Shown: piece after piece, positions 1 through 6,866 of the stretch | Numbering within the stretch: the stretch's first letter is position 1 | Layout: every line of letters starts with the position of its first letter | Assembly (NCBI GenBank): GCA_948439925.1 | Contig: CAOJNR010000017.1 | Span: 1-12,485 of the forward strand | Source of the DNA: an uncultured Clostridia bacterium | Lineage (GTDB): Bacteria > Bacillota > Clostridia > Christensenellales > UBA1242 | Direction of reading: 5' to 3' | DNA length: 12,485 bases | Translations under genes and position numbers: made by a program | Notes under the pieces: generated by a model | The model's input: the letters and a program-made list of their open reading frames with translations, nothing else | What the model was told of the DNA's origin: nothing | Database searches by the model: none

Positions 1-1134
1 AATATATTTTAGCGTTGCACCGCCACCTGTTGAAAAATAGTTTATCCTATCGCCAAATCCGCTTTTCTTGACAGCACTCACGCTATCTCCGCCTGCAACA
101 ACAGTGTAGGCTGGGCTTTGTGCAATGGCTTTTGCCATTTTGGCAGTGCCTTTTTGAAAACGTGTGTCTTCATACATGCCAAGCGGACCATTCCAAAGGA
201 TTTCACCAGCTCCACTTAATAATTTTGTGAAAAGTGAAATTGTTTTTGGCCCAATGTCACAGCCAACCATATCTTCAACCAGTTTGTCAGTTGTGAAAGT
301 TTTTTGTTTTTTGTCGCCGTCGCGATATGCAATGTGGTCAACTGGAAGATAAATTTTTTTGCCTTTATTTTCTGCGTCTTTTAATATTCTTTTTGCAACA
401 ATGACAGATTCATTTTCAAGCATTGAGTGACCGACAGGAACACCTTGTGCAACAAGGAAAGTGTAGGCCATTGCTCCACCAATCAAAAGCGTGTCACACT
501 TTTCCAAGAGTGTTTCAAGAACTTTTATCTTCCCTTCAACCTTTGCACCACCAAGCACTGCAATAAAAGGTCTTTTTGGCTCAGTTAACACTTGGTCAAG
601 AACTTGCGATTCTTTTTCCACCAAAAAGCCCATGGCGTTTGGGAGTATTCTTGCAACCCCATATGACGACGCATGTTTTCTGTGTGCAACTCCAAATGCG
701 TCCATAACAAAAATATCACCAAGAGAAGCAAGTTCCTTTGCAAAATCCATATCGCACTTTGTTTCTCCTTCATGAAAGCGCAAATTTTCAAGCAGTAGCA
801 CTGTTCCATTTTCCATTGTTTTGATTCTGTCTTTGACTTCATCGCCAATACATTCATTGACAAAATATGTCTTGCAACATTTGAGCCTACTCATAAGGAA
901 AAGGTAAACCTGCCACATTGACTTGCTTATTTCGTATCCATTAGGCCTGCCAAGGTGACTCATAACCACAACTTTGGCTTCCTTTTCAACCAAGTATTCA
1001 AGAGTTGGAAGAGCGCCAATAATTCTTGTTGCGTCAAGTATTCTTCCGCTCTTATCGATTGGCACATTAAAATCCACTCTAACCAGCACAACTTTGCCCT
1101 TTAAATTAACAAGGTCTTTTATCGTTCTTCTCAT
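1..1134 (-). CDS. pgk: Phosphoglycerate kinase, C-terminus cut by window edge
   Basis: Glycolytic enzyme that moves the acyl phosphate of 1,3-bisphosphoglycerate to ADP, giving ATP and 3-phosphoglycerate in the cytosol. The frame is open from the ATG at 1134 to the left edge (378 codons), so only about 15-20 C-terminal residues and the stop are missing. Visible family motifs are RVDFNVP (residues 19-25), SHLGRP (59-64), ENLRFH (116-121), DAFGVAHRKHAS (145-156), the nucleotide-site GGAKVEGKI (195-203), GGAMAYTF (219-226), WNGPLGMYE (314-322), AGGDS (347-351) and STGGGA (368-373). A GGAG ribosome site lies 5 nt before the ATG, behind its own promoter at 1153-1181. It follows dusB by 58 nt. The gene usually upstream, gapA, is not adjacent here; what lies downstream cannot be seen. 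Identification is secure. Confidence 0.97.
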   Translation of the reverse strand, partial: MRRTIKDLVNLKGKVVLVRVDFNVPIDKSGRILDATRIIGALPTLEYLVEKEAKVVVMSHLGRPNGYEISKSMWQVYLFLMSRLKCCKTYFVNECIGDEVKDRIKTMENGTVLLLENLRFHEGETKCDMDFAKELASLGDIFVMDAFGVAHRKHASSYGVARILPNAMGFLVEKESQVLDQVLTEPKRPFIAVLGGAKVEGKIKVLETLLEKCDTLLIGGAMAYTFLVAQGVPVGHSMLENESVIVAKRILKDAENKGKKIYLPVDHIAYRDGDKKQKTFTTDKLVEDMVGCDIGPKTISLFTKLLSGAGEILWNGPLGMYEDTRFQKGTAKMAKAIAQSPAYTVVAGGDSVSAVKKSGFGDRINYFSTGGGATLKYI

Positions 1135-1152
1135 GTTAACTCCTTTTTTATC

Positions 1153-1181
1153 ATTTTATCACTATTACCCAAAAACAACAA
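1153..1181 (-). promoter_or_regulatory. SigA-type promoter of pgk
   Basis: Read on the minus strand: -35 TTGTTG (1181-1176), 17-bp spacer, TGn-extended -10 TGA-TAAAAT (box 1158-1153). The predicted start near 1146 gives a short leader of about 12 nt that just contains the GGAG ribosome site. The -35 is weak (3 of 6), but the extended -10 compensates. Predicted from sequence only. Confidence 0.55.
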
Positions 1182-1192
1182 ACAATTTTTGT

Positions 1193-2122
1193 CTATTTAC
1201 CATTAAAAATTTCCGCCAAAATTCGCAGACTTTCGTCAACCGACGGACTTGTTGCAAGTTGCAATCTCTTTTCACTTCCACCTCGCTCGCCCAAAGTATA
1301 CCACAAAAAATGCTTGCGCAAGTATAGAGCCAACCAGCTTTCTTCATAATGCTTTCTTAGTGTGGCAACATGCTCAGAAATGACTTTAAACTTGTCTATA
1401 TCTGAAAGTTCTTTCCCAAGAATTTCACTAAAAATCCAAGGCCTTCCTTGTGCTCCACGGCCAATCATAACACCATCAGCACCAGTCGAAAGCGCATGCT
1501 GATAACTTTTTTGATCAACAATATCACCATTTGCAATGACTGGAATTTTAAGAATTGATTTAAGTTTTGCTATCGCCTCATAATCAGCACGACCGCTATA
1601 ACCTTGGCTTGTTGTTCTGGCATGAAGAGTGACAAAACTTGCACCAGATTCCTCGCACATTTTGCCAAACTCGCATGATATATCTTTATCAAAACCCAAC
1701 CTGAACTTAACTGAAACAGGTCTATCAGTTGCCTTGACAACGCTTTCAATTATCTCGCGTGCAAGCGGTAGATTTTTCATAAGCGCACTACCCTCACCAT
1801 TTTTGACAATTTTTGGTGCAGGACAGCCCATATTGATATCGATAATGTCATAATGGGCAAGCAGTGGGTTACTGACAGCCTTTGCCATAACATCACTCTC
1901 ATGTCCAAAAATCTGACCGACCTTAATTTTTTCAAGCGGTGAAGATATTGTCATCAGCTCGGTTTTTGCTGGATTATGAAGCATAGCTCTCGCTGAAAGC
2001 ATTTCGCTGACTGTCACATCAGCGCCAAACTTTACGCATTGCTCACGAAAGCCAATATCACTTACGCCAGCCATTGGCGCTAAAAACAAATTGTTGCCAA
2101 AATCTATATTAGAAATTTTCAT
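1193..2122 (-). CDS. dusB: tRNA-dihydrouridine synthase, DusB-like
   Basis: FMN enzyme that reduces uridine to dihydrouridine in the tRNA D-loop using NADPH. The 309-residue length is normal for a bacterial Dus. Motifs: LAPMAGVSD (14-22) in the first TIM-barrel strand; NMGCPAPKIVKNGEGSALMK (97-116) with the likely catalytic acid Cys100; KFRLG (139-143); HART (167-170); NGD (198-200); and the phosphate-binding MIGRGAQGRPW (219-229). After about residue 240 comes the smaller helical RNA-binding domain, containing LRKHFLWYT. The family assignment is sure; DusB over a paralogue rests on the GCPAPKIVKN pattern. No Shine-Dalgarno precedes the ATG at 2122; a -10-like box ends 7 nt before it, so the message may be leaderless. 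It lies 44 nt after the flippase gene on the same strand. Confidence 0.93.
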   Translation of the reverse strand: MKISNIDFGNNLFLAPMAGVSDIGFREQCVKFGADVTVSEMLSARAMLHNPAKTELMTISSPLEKIKVGQIFGHESDVMAKAVSNPLLAHYDIIDINMGCPAPKIVKNGEGSALMKNLPLAREIIESVVKATDRPVSVKFRLGFDKDISCEFGKMCEESGASFVTLHARTTSQGYSGRADYEAIAKLKSILKIPVIANGDIVDQKSYQHALSTGADGVMIGRGAQGRPWIFSEILGKELSDIDKFKVISEHVATLRKHYEESWLALYLRKHFLWYTLGERGGSEKRLQLATSPSVDESLRILAEIFNGK

Positions 2123-2125
2123 ACA

Positions 2126-2144
2126 TTAAGTTTAGCAAACTTAA
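2126..2144. repeat. Perfect 8-3-8 palindrome at the dusB start
   Basis: TTAAGTTT-AGC-AAACTTAA is a perfect inverted repeat with 8-bp arms and a 3-nt loop, ending 3 nt before the dusB ATG codon. It covers the possible -10 box of dusB (minus-strand TAAACT, 2134-2129). It could be a repressor site or simply an AT-rich hairpin; it lacks the U-tract and GC stem expected of a terminator. Confidence 0.45.
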
Positions 2145-2156
2145 ATAATTTAACAA
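2129..2156 (-). promoter_or_regulatory. Possible leaderless promoter of dusB
   Basis: Minus strand: TTGTTA (2156-2151), 16-bp spacer, TGC-TAAACT (box 2134-2129, TGn-extended). The last base of the -10 box is 7 nt from the A of the dusB ATG, so the predicted transcription start is the start codon itself. Both boxes match consensus at only 4 of 6 positions, so this is tentative. Confidence 0.35.
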
Positions 2157-2166
2157 AGCAAATTGG

Positions 2167-3675
2167 CTATCTTTTTTGAACAAAATCATACCAAAGTTTT
2201 TTAACGATAGGGAAATTTAGCGCAAAGTAAATTATTCCGCCAATCATAACTGAAAGAATAATTAAAACAACATTTGACAAATTGACTTCGGCGGTGAAAA
2301 TCTTGATTGATATGAACATGATAATTGATGAAAAAAGAGGAACCAGAATATCAAAATAGTCAACCTTAAAACTTTTGCCCAATCGAATAAGTCCACCAAT
2401 GCACACTATCAGCGCAAGCGCAATGTTGGAAAGAGGAATTGCAAAAATGTTTAAGCTTGGAATTCGCGCAAACGCAATGACAAATATGACCTTGACAATT
2501 CCACCAGCAAGAGTTATCAAAAATGAAAACAGAAAGTAACCTTTTGCTTGCAACAGCGAAAGAACAAACTGCATAATTGCTGTGAGAATGATTGATATGC
2601 CAGCCAAATATGAAAGTTCGACTGCGACTGAAAGATAGCCTTTTATTGAATTTGGATAAATAAGCGGATAAAGTTTGAAGGCTATGGACATAATTCCGAA
2701 GACGAGTGGCAAAAGAAGAAACCACATGACTGAAAAAGACTTTTTGATAACTTCTCTTTCTTCCTCAAACATATTATTGCCAGAGAGAAATGACACCTTT
2801 GGAAGAAGAGCAATTCCAACTGAAAGTGAAATAATGAGCGGAAAGTTGAAAATTGCGCCAACCACACCCGTCTGCAAGCCAAACAATGCCGTCGCCTTCT
2901 CTGCTGAAAAGCCAGCAACCGAAAGAAGAGATACAATGATGAGTGAGTCAACCGCATGCGTCAGTGGCAAAACTGCTCCGCCAAAAGTGAGCGGAGTCAC
3001 CACACGCAAAAATTCTCGTGTTAACGAGGCATCACGTTTTGGTGAAACCTTCATCTTGCCAAGCATAACAAAAAGAAGATAGATAAACGCAACAACTTCA
3101 CTGATTGTTATACCAAGAAAAGCACCAAAAACGCCTTGAACACTGCCACCTTTTGAAAAAAGAACAGCAAAAAACAGACCTAAGCCAAACTTGATGATTT
3201 GTTCAAGAATTTGACTGATTGCAGTCGGGGTCATATTTTCGTAGCCTTGTATTATCCCCCTGAAAACACCAATAAGTGCGCCGAACGGAATAAGAATGAG
3301 AAACAAAAGATAACTGACATATCCGTCAGAAATTCCTTGAAAAGATGCAATGCTCTTTGAAAAAAGAGCAAAGAAAAGAGCTATCACCACCGAAACAGCA
3401 AGCGCAATGGTGGCGGAAATGAAAAGATAGCCACTCACTTTAAACTTTTCTCCCCTCGCACGCGCAGAAGAAACCAGTTTTGAAAGGCTGTTTGTCACAC
3501 CACCAGTCACCAGAACAAGCATGAGCGAATACAGGCTCATAATCATTTGAAAAACGCCAATGCCTTCAATACCAATTATGTTTGTTAGTGGCAGACGAAA
3601 AAGAGCGCCAAAAAACTTGCACACGAAACCACTGACAATAAGTATAAAAGCGCCCTTTCCGACCGAAGATTTCAT
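2167..3675 (-). CDS. SpoVB/MurJ-like MOP-superfamily flippase
   Basis: Polytopic membrane protein of the MATE/polysaccharide-exporter superfamily, with many hydrophobic segments (about 14 by eye) along its 502 residues. These transporters flip lipid-linked sugars such as lipid II or O-unit precursors across the membrane. The SpoVB-type signature FRGIIQGYENMTPTA followed by SQILEQ lies about 30% into the protein, and an early FRLPLTNIIGIEGIGVFQ segment matches the family's first helices. The start chosen is the ATG at 3675 (MKSSVGKGAF), where family similarity begins; a TTG at 3720 would add 15 residues. Neither start has a Shine-Dalgarno. Substrate cannot be told from sequence: peptidoglycan precursor or another polysaccharide are both possible, the latter in keeping with the glycosyltransferases nearby. 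It is divergent from the gene at 3789 and 44 nt upstream of dusB. Confidence 0.85.
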   Translation of the reverse strand: MKSSVGKGAFILIVSGFVCKFFGALFRLPLTNIIGIEGIGVFQMIMSLYSLMLVLVTGGVTNSLSKLVSSARARGEKFKVSGYLFISATIALAVSVVIALFFALFSKSIASFQGISDGYVSYLLFLILIPFGALIGVFRGIIQGYENMTPTAISQILEQIIKFGLGLFFAVLFSKGGSVQGVFGAFLGITISEVVAFIYLLFVMLGKMKVSPKRDASLTREFLRVVTPLTFGGAVLPLTHAVDSLIIVSLLSVAGFSAEKATALFGLQTGVVGAIFNFPLIISLSVGIALLPKVSFLSGNNMFEEEREVIKKSFSVMWFLLLPLVFGIMSIAFKLYPLIYPNSIKGYLSVAVELSYLAGISIILTAIMQFVLSLLQAKGYFLFSFLITLAGGIVKVIFVIAFARIPSLNIFAIPLSNIALALIVCIGGLIRLGKSFKVDYFDILVPLFSSIIMFISIKIFTAEVNLSNVVLIILSVMIGGIIYFALNFPIVKKLWYDFVQKR

Positions 3676-3705
3676 ATATTTAGAGTGTAAAAATAGCAAA
3701 AATTT

Positions 3706-3747
3706 ATGCAAAATATTCAAAAAGGGTATTTACAAATGCAAAAATAT
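3706..3747. repeat. Direct repeat in the divergent intergenic region
   Basis: ATGCAAAATAT (3706-3716) recurs as ATGCAAAAATAT (3736-3747), exactly 30 bp apart (about three helical turns). The second copy lies in the spacer of the plus-strand promoter at 3729-3757. This placement would suit a pair of operator half-sites, but in such AT-rich DNA chance is a real alternative. Confidence 0.3.
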
Positions 3748-3757
3748 GTGATACAAT
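3729..3757 (+). promoter_or_regulatory. Strong extended -10 promoter of the orphan gene
   Basis: -35 TTTACA (3729-3734), 17-bp spacer, -10 TACAAT (3752-3757) preceded by TGA, making an extended -10. Both boxes match consensus at 5 of 6. The predicted start is near 3764, giving a leader of about 25 nt with a near-perfect AAGGAGG ribosome site. This is the best promoter-plus-ribosome-site combination in the window. Confidence 0.75.
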
Positions 3758-3788
3758 AGAGCCAAAGCAATACTACAAGGAGGAAAAG

Positions 3789-4370
3789 ATGTTAGAAAAT
3801 TATGATTTTTCAATTCCAAGAAAAACATTAAATAATATTTCATTAACGAAAAATTCATATAATGATGAAAAATATAATAACATTCAATGCCTTATGATTT
3901 TATATAAACTCATCAAGAAAAAAACCAATTATTCCGCAAGACAAGCAGAACTTGATTTGGCTTCTTTGATAAACACAGGTAATAAATCAACAAAATTATC
4001 TTTTAATGAAGCAATGAAATTTCTTATCAAAATTATTTCAATATTGCCAGGAGATGAAAAAAACACCAAAATCAATGGTGAAAGCAGTAAAACTTTGCAA
4101 ATGATCATTTCTTTTTGGGAAAACTGGGCTGATAAAAAACTCTGTGACAAATATATTAATGACTATTATATAGAAGAATATAATGGCAATGGAGATATAA
4201 AAGAAATTGATGTAAGAAAAATTGCCGAGCAGTTTCAACAATGCGTTAAGCCAGGATGGATTCAAAAATCAACTTTTAAACAACTTGATGAAGAAATCGC
4301 TCTTGCACTTTTAAACTATAAATCATCAATAAATGATTATTATGCTGAATATGAAGCACAACAATTATAA
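3789..4370 (+). CDS. Unrecognised AT-rich orphan protein (193 aa)
   Basis: I do not recognise this protein. AAGGAGG lies 5 nt before the ATG at 3789, so the start is firm. The 193-residue product has no signal peptide or membrane segment and looks soluble and mainly helical, rich in Lys, Asn, Ile, Glu and Tyr. Notable stretches are SFWENWADKK near residue 107, an acidic/Tyr-rich IND/YYIEEYNGNGD around 123-135, and a Tyr-rich C-terminus (SINDYYAEYEAQQL). It is a single-gene unit with its own strong promoter and a terminator just after the stop. Base use is unlike its neighbours: 3841-3900 is only 20% G+C against 45% in 2881-2940 of the flippase gene, and its codons favour A/T endings. This suggests recent acquisition or relaxed, lineage-specific evolution. 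Real gene, function unknown. Confidence 0.8.
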   Translation: MLENYDFSIPRKTLNNISLTKNSYNDEKYNNIQCLMILYKLIKKKTNYSARQAELDLASLINTGNKSTKLSFNEAMKFLIKIISILPGDEKNTKINGESSKTLQMIISFWENWADKKLCDKYINDYYIEEYNGNGDIKEIDVRKIAEQFQQCVKPGWIQKSTFKQLDEEIALALLNYKSSINDYYAEYEAQQL

Positions 4371-4375
4371 ATGTT

Positions 4376-4405
4376 AAAAAGACGACTTTAATTAGTCGTC
4401 TTTTT
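4376..4405. terminator. Bidirectional intrinsic terminator
   Basis: A perfect 12-bp stem AAAAAGACGACT / AGTCGTCTTTTT encloses a TTAATT loop. The A- and T-tracts make it work on both strands, serving the convergent orphan gene (stop 4368-4370) and the 490-residue gene (stop 4407-4409). Confidence 0.9.
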
Positions 4406-4406
4406 A

Positions 4407-5879
4407 TTATATTGTATCTTCAATGTCAACTCTTACTCTTTCATTATTCTTTTTTATATACTCATTTTGTTTCTCAACTTTTTCCACATCTGTTACATCC
4501 ACAGCATTGTCAGTCTTATTTGCTTCTGTTGTTGTAACTTTTACATCTTTGTCATCCTTGAATTCAACATCACTTATATTTACACGCCTTCTTTTTTCAC
4601 TTTTCTTTGAACTTTTTTCAGTCAATACATCTTGATTTTTTTCTTTTTCTCCATTCCCTAAGTTTTTGCCACCTTCGGTTGAAAATCTTTCATCGTCATA
4701 CAAAGATTCATATGAGCCAACACAGCTCTCGCTACTTGATTCATTACTTTGATCTTTTGCTGTGGTTGAACGTGAATTGGTGGCTTTTGTTTTGTTGTCT
4801 TTTGTTGATGAATTTTTGGTTGATCTTCGACTTGTGCTTGTCCCATTTTGTGTGCCAGCCGTTCTTGTTCTGCCTTTGCCACGCGGAGCTACCTGACCTC
4901 TTTGGCTCGAAGATTTGTTGCCTGCCCCTGCTGTTTGATAACTCTCTCGCAGTTTTTCAACTTTCTCAACAGGGCTGTTGAAATCATCAAGGAGTTCATT
5001 AAGTTTATCTTTCTCAATCGGAAGATTTTTATAGCCTCCCTTTTCGTCAACAATTTCATCCAAAAGTCTACGCATTTTTGTGAACTTTTTGTTTACTTTG
5101 TGTTTATAGCTAAGTTTATCCTCTTCGCTTTCTTCGCCTTTGTTTTCATCTTCTTCGTCTAGCTCATGCATACGCTCTTTGAACATATCGAGGATATCTC
5201 TGCCCATGTCGCCACAGCTTTCAAGTTCTTCAAGCATGCGAAGAACATATTTTTGCGAACCAAGTTCAATCAGTTCGTCAAGAAAGATTCCATTGTCAAT
5301 TTGCCCTTGAAGAAGGATTGCAATGTTTGGAATTTGAGTGTCATGAAGAACTGGCATATAGTCAACAAGCTTGAAAGCACGTTTAACGCGTAAGTTAAAC
5401 GACCCATCAAGTTTATCAACAAAAGATGCAATGAAAGTTTTGAATGTTATTTCATGCGCGCCAGAAACTTTTTCATTTAAATAGAGGTCAGCCTGCGCAT
5501 TGCCGTCATCAAGCAAGTTTATTTCAACTGAAAAGTCGAATTCTTTGTCCATATATTCGGCTTTTGCAAGATAAAAACCTTCGCCCATATCAGACACTTC
5601 TTTATACATTCTCACAAGTTCACGTTTGATTTCAACTGAGATGGAATAATTCCCCTCATTATCAAACTTGCCAAGAAGTTTGTTCATGTCTATAAGTTCG
5701 CGAAGGTAAATTTTGTAATAATTAATTAACTTAGGGTTGGTAAAAACTTGGTCACTCCAATAGACCTTAAATGAAAGCTCCTTTTCGTTGCCAGTTTTCT
5801 CGCTCAAAGATTTTTCGTCAAGATTGACAACCTTTTCATCATTGTCACTCAGACCAACAATTTTATACCTTCTTCTCAT
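4407..5879 (-). CDS. Unrecognised 490-aa protein with disordered tail
   Basis: No family recognised. From the ATG at 5879 the product is 490 residues, with no signal peptide or membrane span. The first two thirds look folded: an alpha/beta region (about 35-240) with alternating strand-like runs (FSVEINLL, ADLYLNEKV), then an acidic helix (HELDEEDENKGEESEEDK) and a charged helical segment to about 315. The last 175 residues are low complexity, rich in Ser, Thr, Lys, Asn and Glu, with a basic patch (QRGQVAPRGKGRTRTAG) and an acidic end, typical of disorder. The protein begins MRRRYK. A GTG 15 nt upstream is in frame, but the TATAAT box overlaps it, so the ATG is preferred and the message may be leaderless. 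A nucleic-acid-binding or scaffold role would fit the tail but is only inference. Its stop adjoins a shared terminator. Confidence 0.75.
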   Translation of the reverse strand: MRRRYKIVGLSDNDEKVVNLDEKSLSEKTGNEKELSFKVYWSDQVFTNPKLINYYKIYLRELIDMNKLLGKFDNEGNYSISVEIKRELVRMYKEVSDMGEGFYLAKAEYMDKEFDFSVEINLLDDGNAQADLYLNEKVSGAHEITFKTFIASFVDKLDGSFNLRVKRAFKLVDYMPVLHDTQIPNIAILLQGQIDNGIFLDELIELGSQKYVLRMLEELESCGDMGRDILDMFKERMHELDEEDENKGEESEEDKLSYKHKVNKKFTKMRRLLDEIVDEKGGYKNLPIEKDKLNELLDDFNSPVEKVEKLRESYQTAGAGNKSSSQRGQVAPRGKGRTRTAGTQNGTSTSRRSTKNSSTKDNKTKATNSRSTTAKDQSNESSSESCVGSYESLYDDERFSTEGGKNLGNGEKEKNQDVLTEKSSKKSEKRRRVNISDVEFKDDKDVKVTTTEANKTDNAVDVTDVEKVEKQNEYIKKNNERVRVDIEDTI

Positions 5880-5885
5880 GTTTTG

Positions 5886-5914
5886 ATTATACACCTTTTT
5901 TGCGAAAAAAGCAA
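5886..5914 (-). promoter_or_regulatory. Consensus promoter giving a leaderless start
   Basis: Minus strand: -35 TTGCTT (5914-5909), 17-bp spacer, perfect -10 TATAAT (5891-5886). The predicted start is 5879, the A of the ATG. Most of the spacer is a 7-3-7 inverted repeat (CTTTTTT-CGC-AAAAAAG, 5911-5895). It sits in the 44-nt gap after the DUF1540 gene. Confidence 0.65.
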
Positions 5915-5923
5915 GGTAAAAAT

Positions 5924-6235
5924 CTATCTTTCAAGAAAACTTATGCAATATGGTTTTTCTTTGATTGCGTTGACAGTGATTCCGTTCGACACACACTTGC
6001 CATCATGATTGAACTGACATTTTGCCGAACAGCCTATATGGCAGGTTTTGCTGTCACGTTGCGGAGCATATTGAGGTGGCTCTTCAAACAAATGCTTGGT
6101 GCTGTCAACTTCGGCTTTGCCTTCACTTTTTTCAAAGGTTGAACACAAAATTCTGTTATTAACCATGATTCCTTTGGCTTTGCAAGTGAAACGATCATTG
6201 TAAACACATCTTGTTTTTCTGCAACGAATATCCAT
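5924..6235 (-). CDS. DUF1540 protein with two Cys-rich repeats
   Basis: A small 103-residue protein made of two DUF1540-type units. Repeat 1 is C5-x4-C10-x7-C18-x12-C31 with CVYN, CKAKGI and CSTFE. Repeat 2 is C69-x3-C73-x7-C81-x15-C97 with CQFN, CVSNGI and CISF. The linker (about 36-64) is polar and Pro/Gln-rich. The four-Cys spacing suggests metal (zinc or iron) binding, though the family has no established biochemical role. The ATG at 6235 is chosen because AGGAG lies 7 nt upstream; a TTG 18 nt earlier would swallow that site. It is divergent from rplI and 44 nt upstream of the 490-residue gene, which has its own promoter. Repeat 2 is less regular (CxxxC and an extra Cys65). Family call good, function unknown. 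Confidence 0.85.
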   Translation of the reverse strand: MDIRCRKTRCVYNDRFTCKAKGIMVNNRILCSTFEKSEGKAEVDSTKHLFEEPPQYAPQRDSKTCHIGCSAKCQFNHDGKCVSNGITVNAIKEKPYCISFLER

Positions 6236-6273
6236 AATTTTTCTCCTAAACAATATCTATTCTTCCCTTTTGT

Positions 6274-6303
6274 TTGACATTTTAGTCGCGATTAAGTTAA
6301 AAT
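6274..6303 (+). promoter_or_regulatory. Promoter of rplI, with palindrome in the spacer
   Basis: -35 TTGACA (6274-6279, perfect), 18-bp spacer, -10 TAAAAT (6298-6303, 5 of 6). Transcription should begin near 6310, just before the AAGGAG site at 6311-6316. The spacer is largely the imperfect palindrome TTAGTCGCGATTAA (6282-6295). Confidence 0.75.
6282..6295. repeat. Imperfect palindrome, candidate operator
   Basis: TTAGTCGCGATTAA is a 14-bp inverted repeat centred on TCGCGA, with one mismatched pair in seven. It sits between the -35 and -10 boxes of rplI and about 47 bp upstream of the divergent DUF1540 gene, so a bound protein could affect both. The GC centre stands out in AT-rich DNA. Confidence 0.4.
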
Positions 6304-6323
6304 ATTTTTGAAGGAGATTTTTT

Positions 6324-6770
6324 ATGAAAGTTGTTTTACTTAAAGATGTCAAAGGCACTGGAAAAAAAGGCGAAATTAAGGAAGTTTCAGACGGTTACGC
6401 AAAGAATTTTTTGTTGAAGAACGGAAGCGCAAAGCCTGCGAATAACAGTGCGCTGAGCGAGAACAATATCAAAAAACAAGCAACTGATTATCACAAAGAA
6501 ATGGAAAGGCAAGAAGCACAGGCACTTGCTGACAAAATCAGTGGGCAAAGATTAATTCTTTCAATCAAGTGTGGCGAAAACGGCAAAACATTTGGTTCAG
6601 TGACTGCCAAAGAAATTGCTGAGGAGTTTGAAAAGAAAGGAATAATCATTGACAAGCGCAAGATTGAACTTAAAGATGCCCTGAAAAACATTGGCACATA
6701 TCAAGTGACTGCCAAAGTTTATCCTGAAATTTCAGCAAAGTTCACTGTTGATATAATTGGCAAGACATAA
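6324..6770 (+). CDS. rplI: 50S ribosomal protein L9
   Basis: Large-subunit protein that binds 23S rRNA near the L1 stalk and helps maintain reading frame. The 148-residue length is normal. The N-terminal rRNA-binding domain shows the family signature KDVKGTGKKGEIKEVSDGY followed by AKNFLLKNGSA; the long connecting helix is KKQATDYHKEMERQEAQALADKI; the C-terminal domain contains NGKTFGSVTAKEIAEEF. An AAGGAG site lies 7 nt before the ATG, behind a near-consensus promoter. In many Firmicutes rplI is near rpsF-ssb-rpsR or dnaB; here it stands about 5.5 kb from ssb-rpsR on the other strand and is followed after 96 nt by a glycosyltransferase gene. Confidence 0.97.
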   Translation: MKVVLLKDVKGTGKKGEIKEVSDGYAKNFLLKNGSAKPANNSALSENNIKKQATDYHKEMERQEAQALADKISGQRLILSIKCGENGKTFGSVTAKEIAEEFEKKGIIIDKRKIELKDALKNIGTYQVTAKVYPEISAKFTVDIIGKT

Positions 6771-6866
6771 GCATCATGTGCTTAGCCTCATTTTATAAAA
6801 AGCACACCACCAGACAAACTGTTATCATCGTTATATCAACAAACAACTTCGAATAAAGGAGAAAGA

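Noticed and set aside
974..1327. 117-codon open frame on the plus strand
   Set aside because: It lies antisense to pgk and the end of dusB, both certain by their motifs, has no ribosome site, and its translation shows no recognisable domain.
2675..3082. 135-codon plus-strand frame
   Set aside because: It is antisense to the flippase gene, whose long hydrophobic frame is clearly the coding one.
4607..4981. 124-codon plus-strand frame with a Cys/Leu/Phe-rich product
   Set aside because: It is the antisense reading of the low-complexity tail of the 490-residue protein; its odd composition comes from repeated Lys/Ser/Thr codons on the other strand.
6768..6784. Hairpin TAAGCA-TCATG-TGCTTA at the rplI stop, as a terminator
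   Set aside because: The stem has only 6 bp, is AT-rich and is not followed by a U-tract, so termination between rplI and the glycosyltransferases is not supported.
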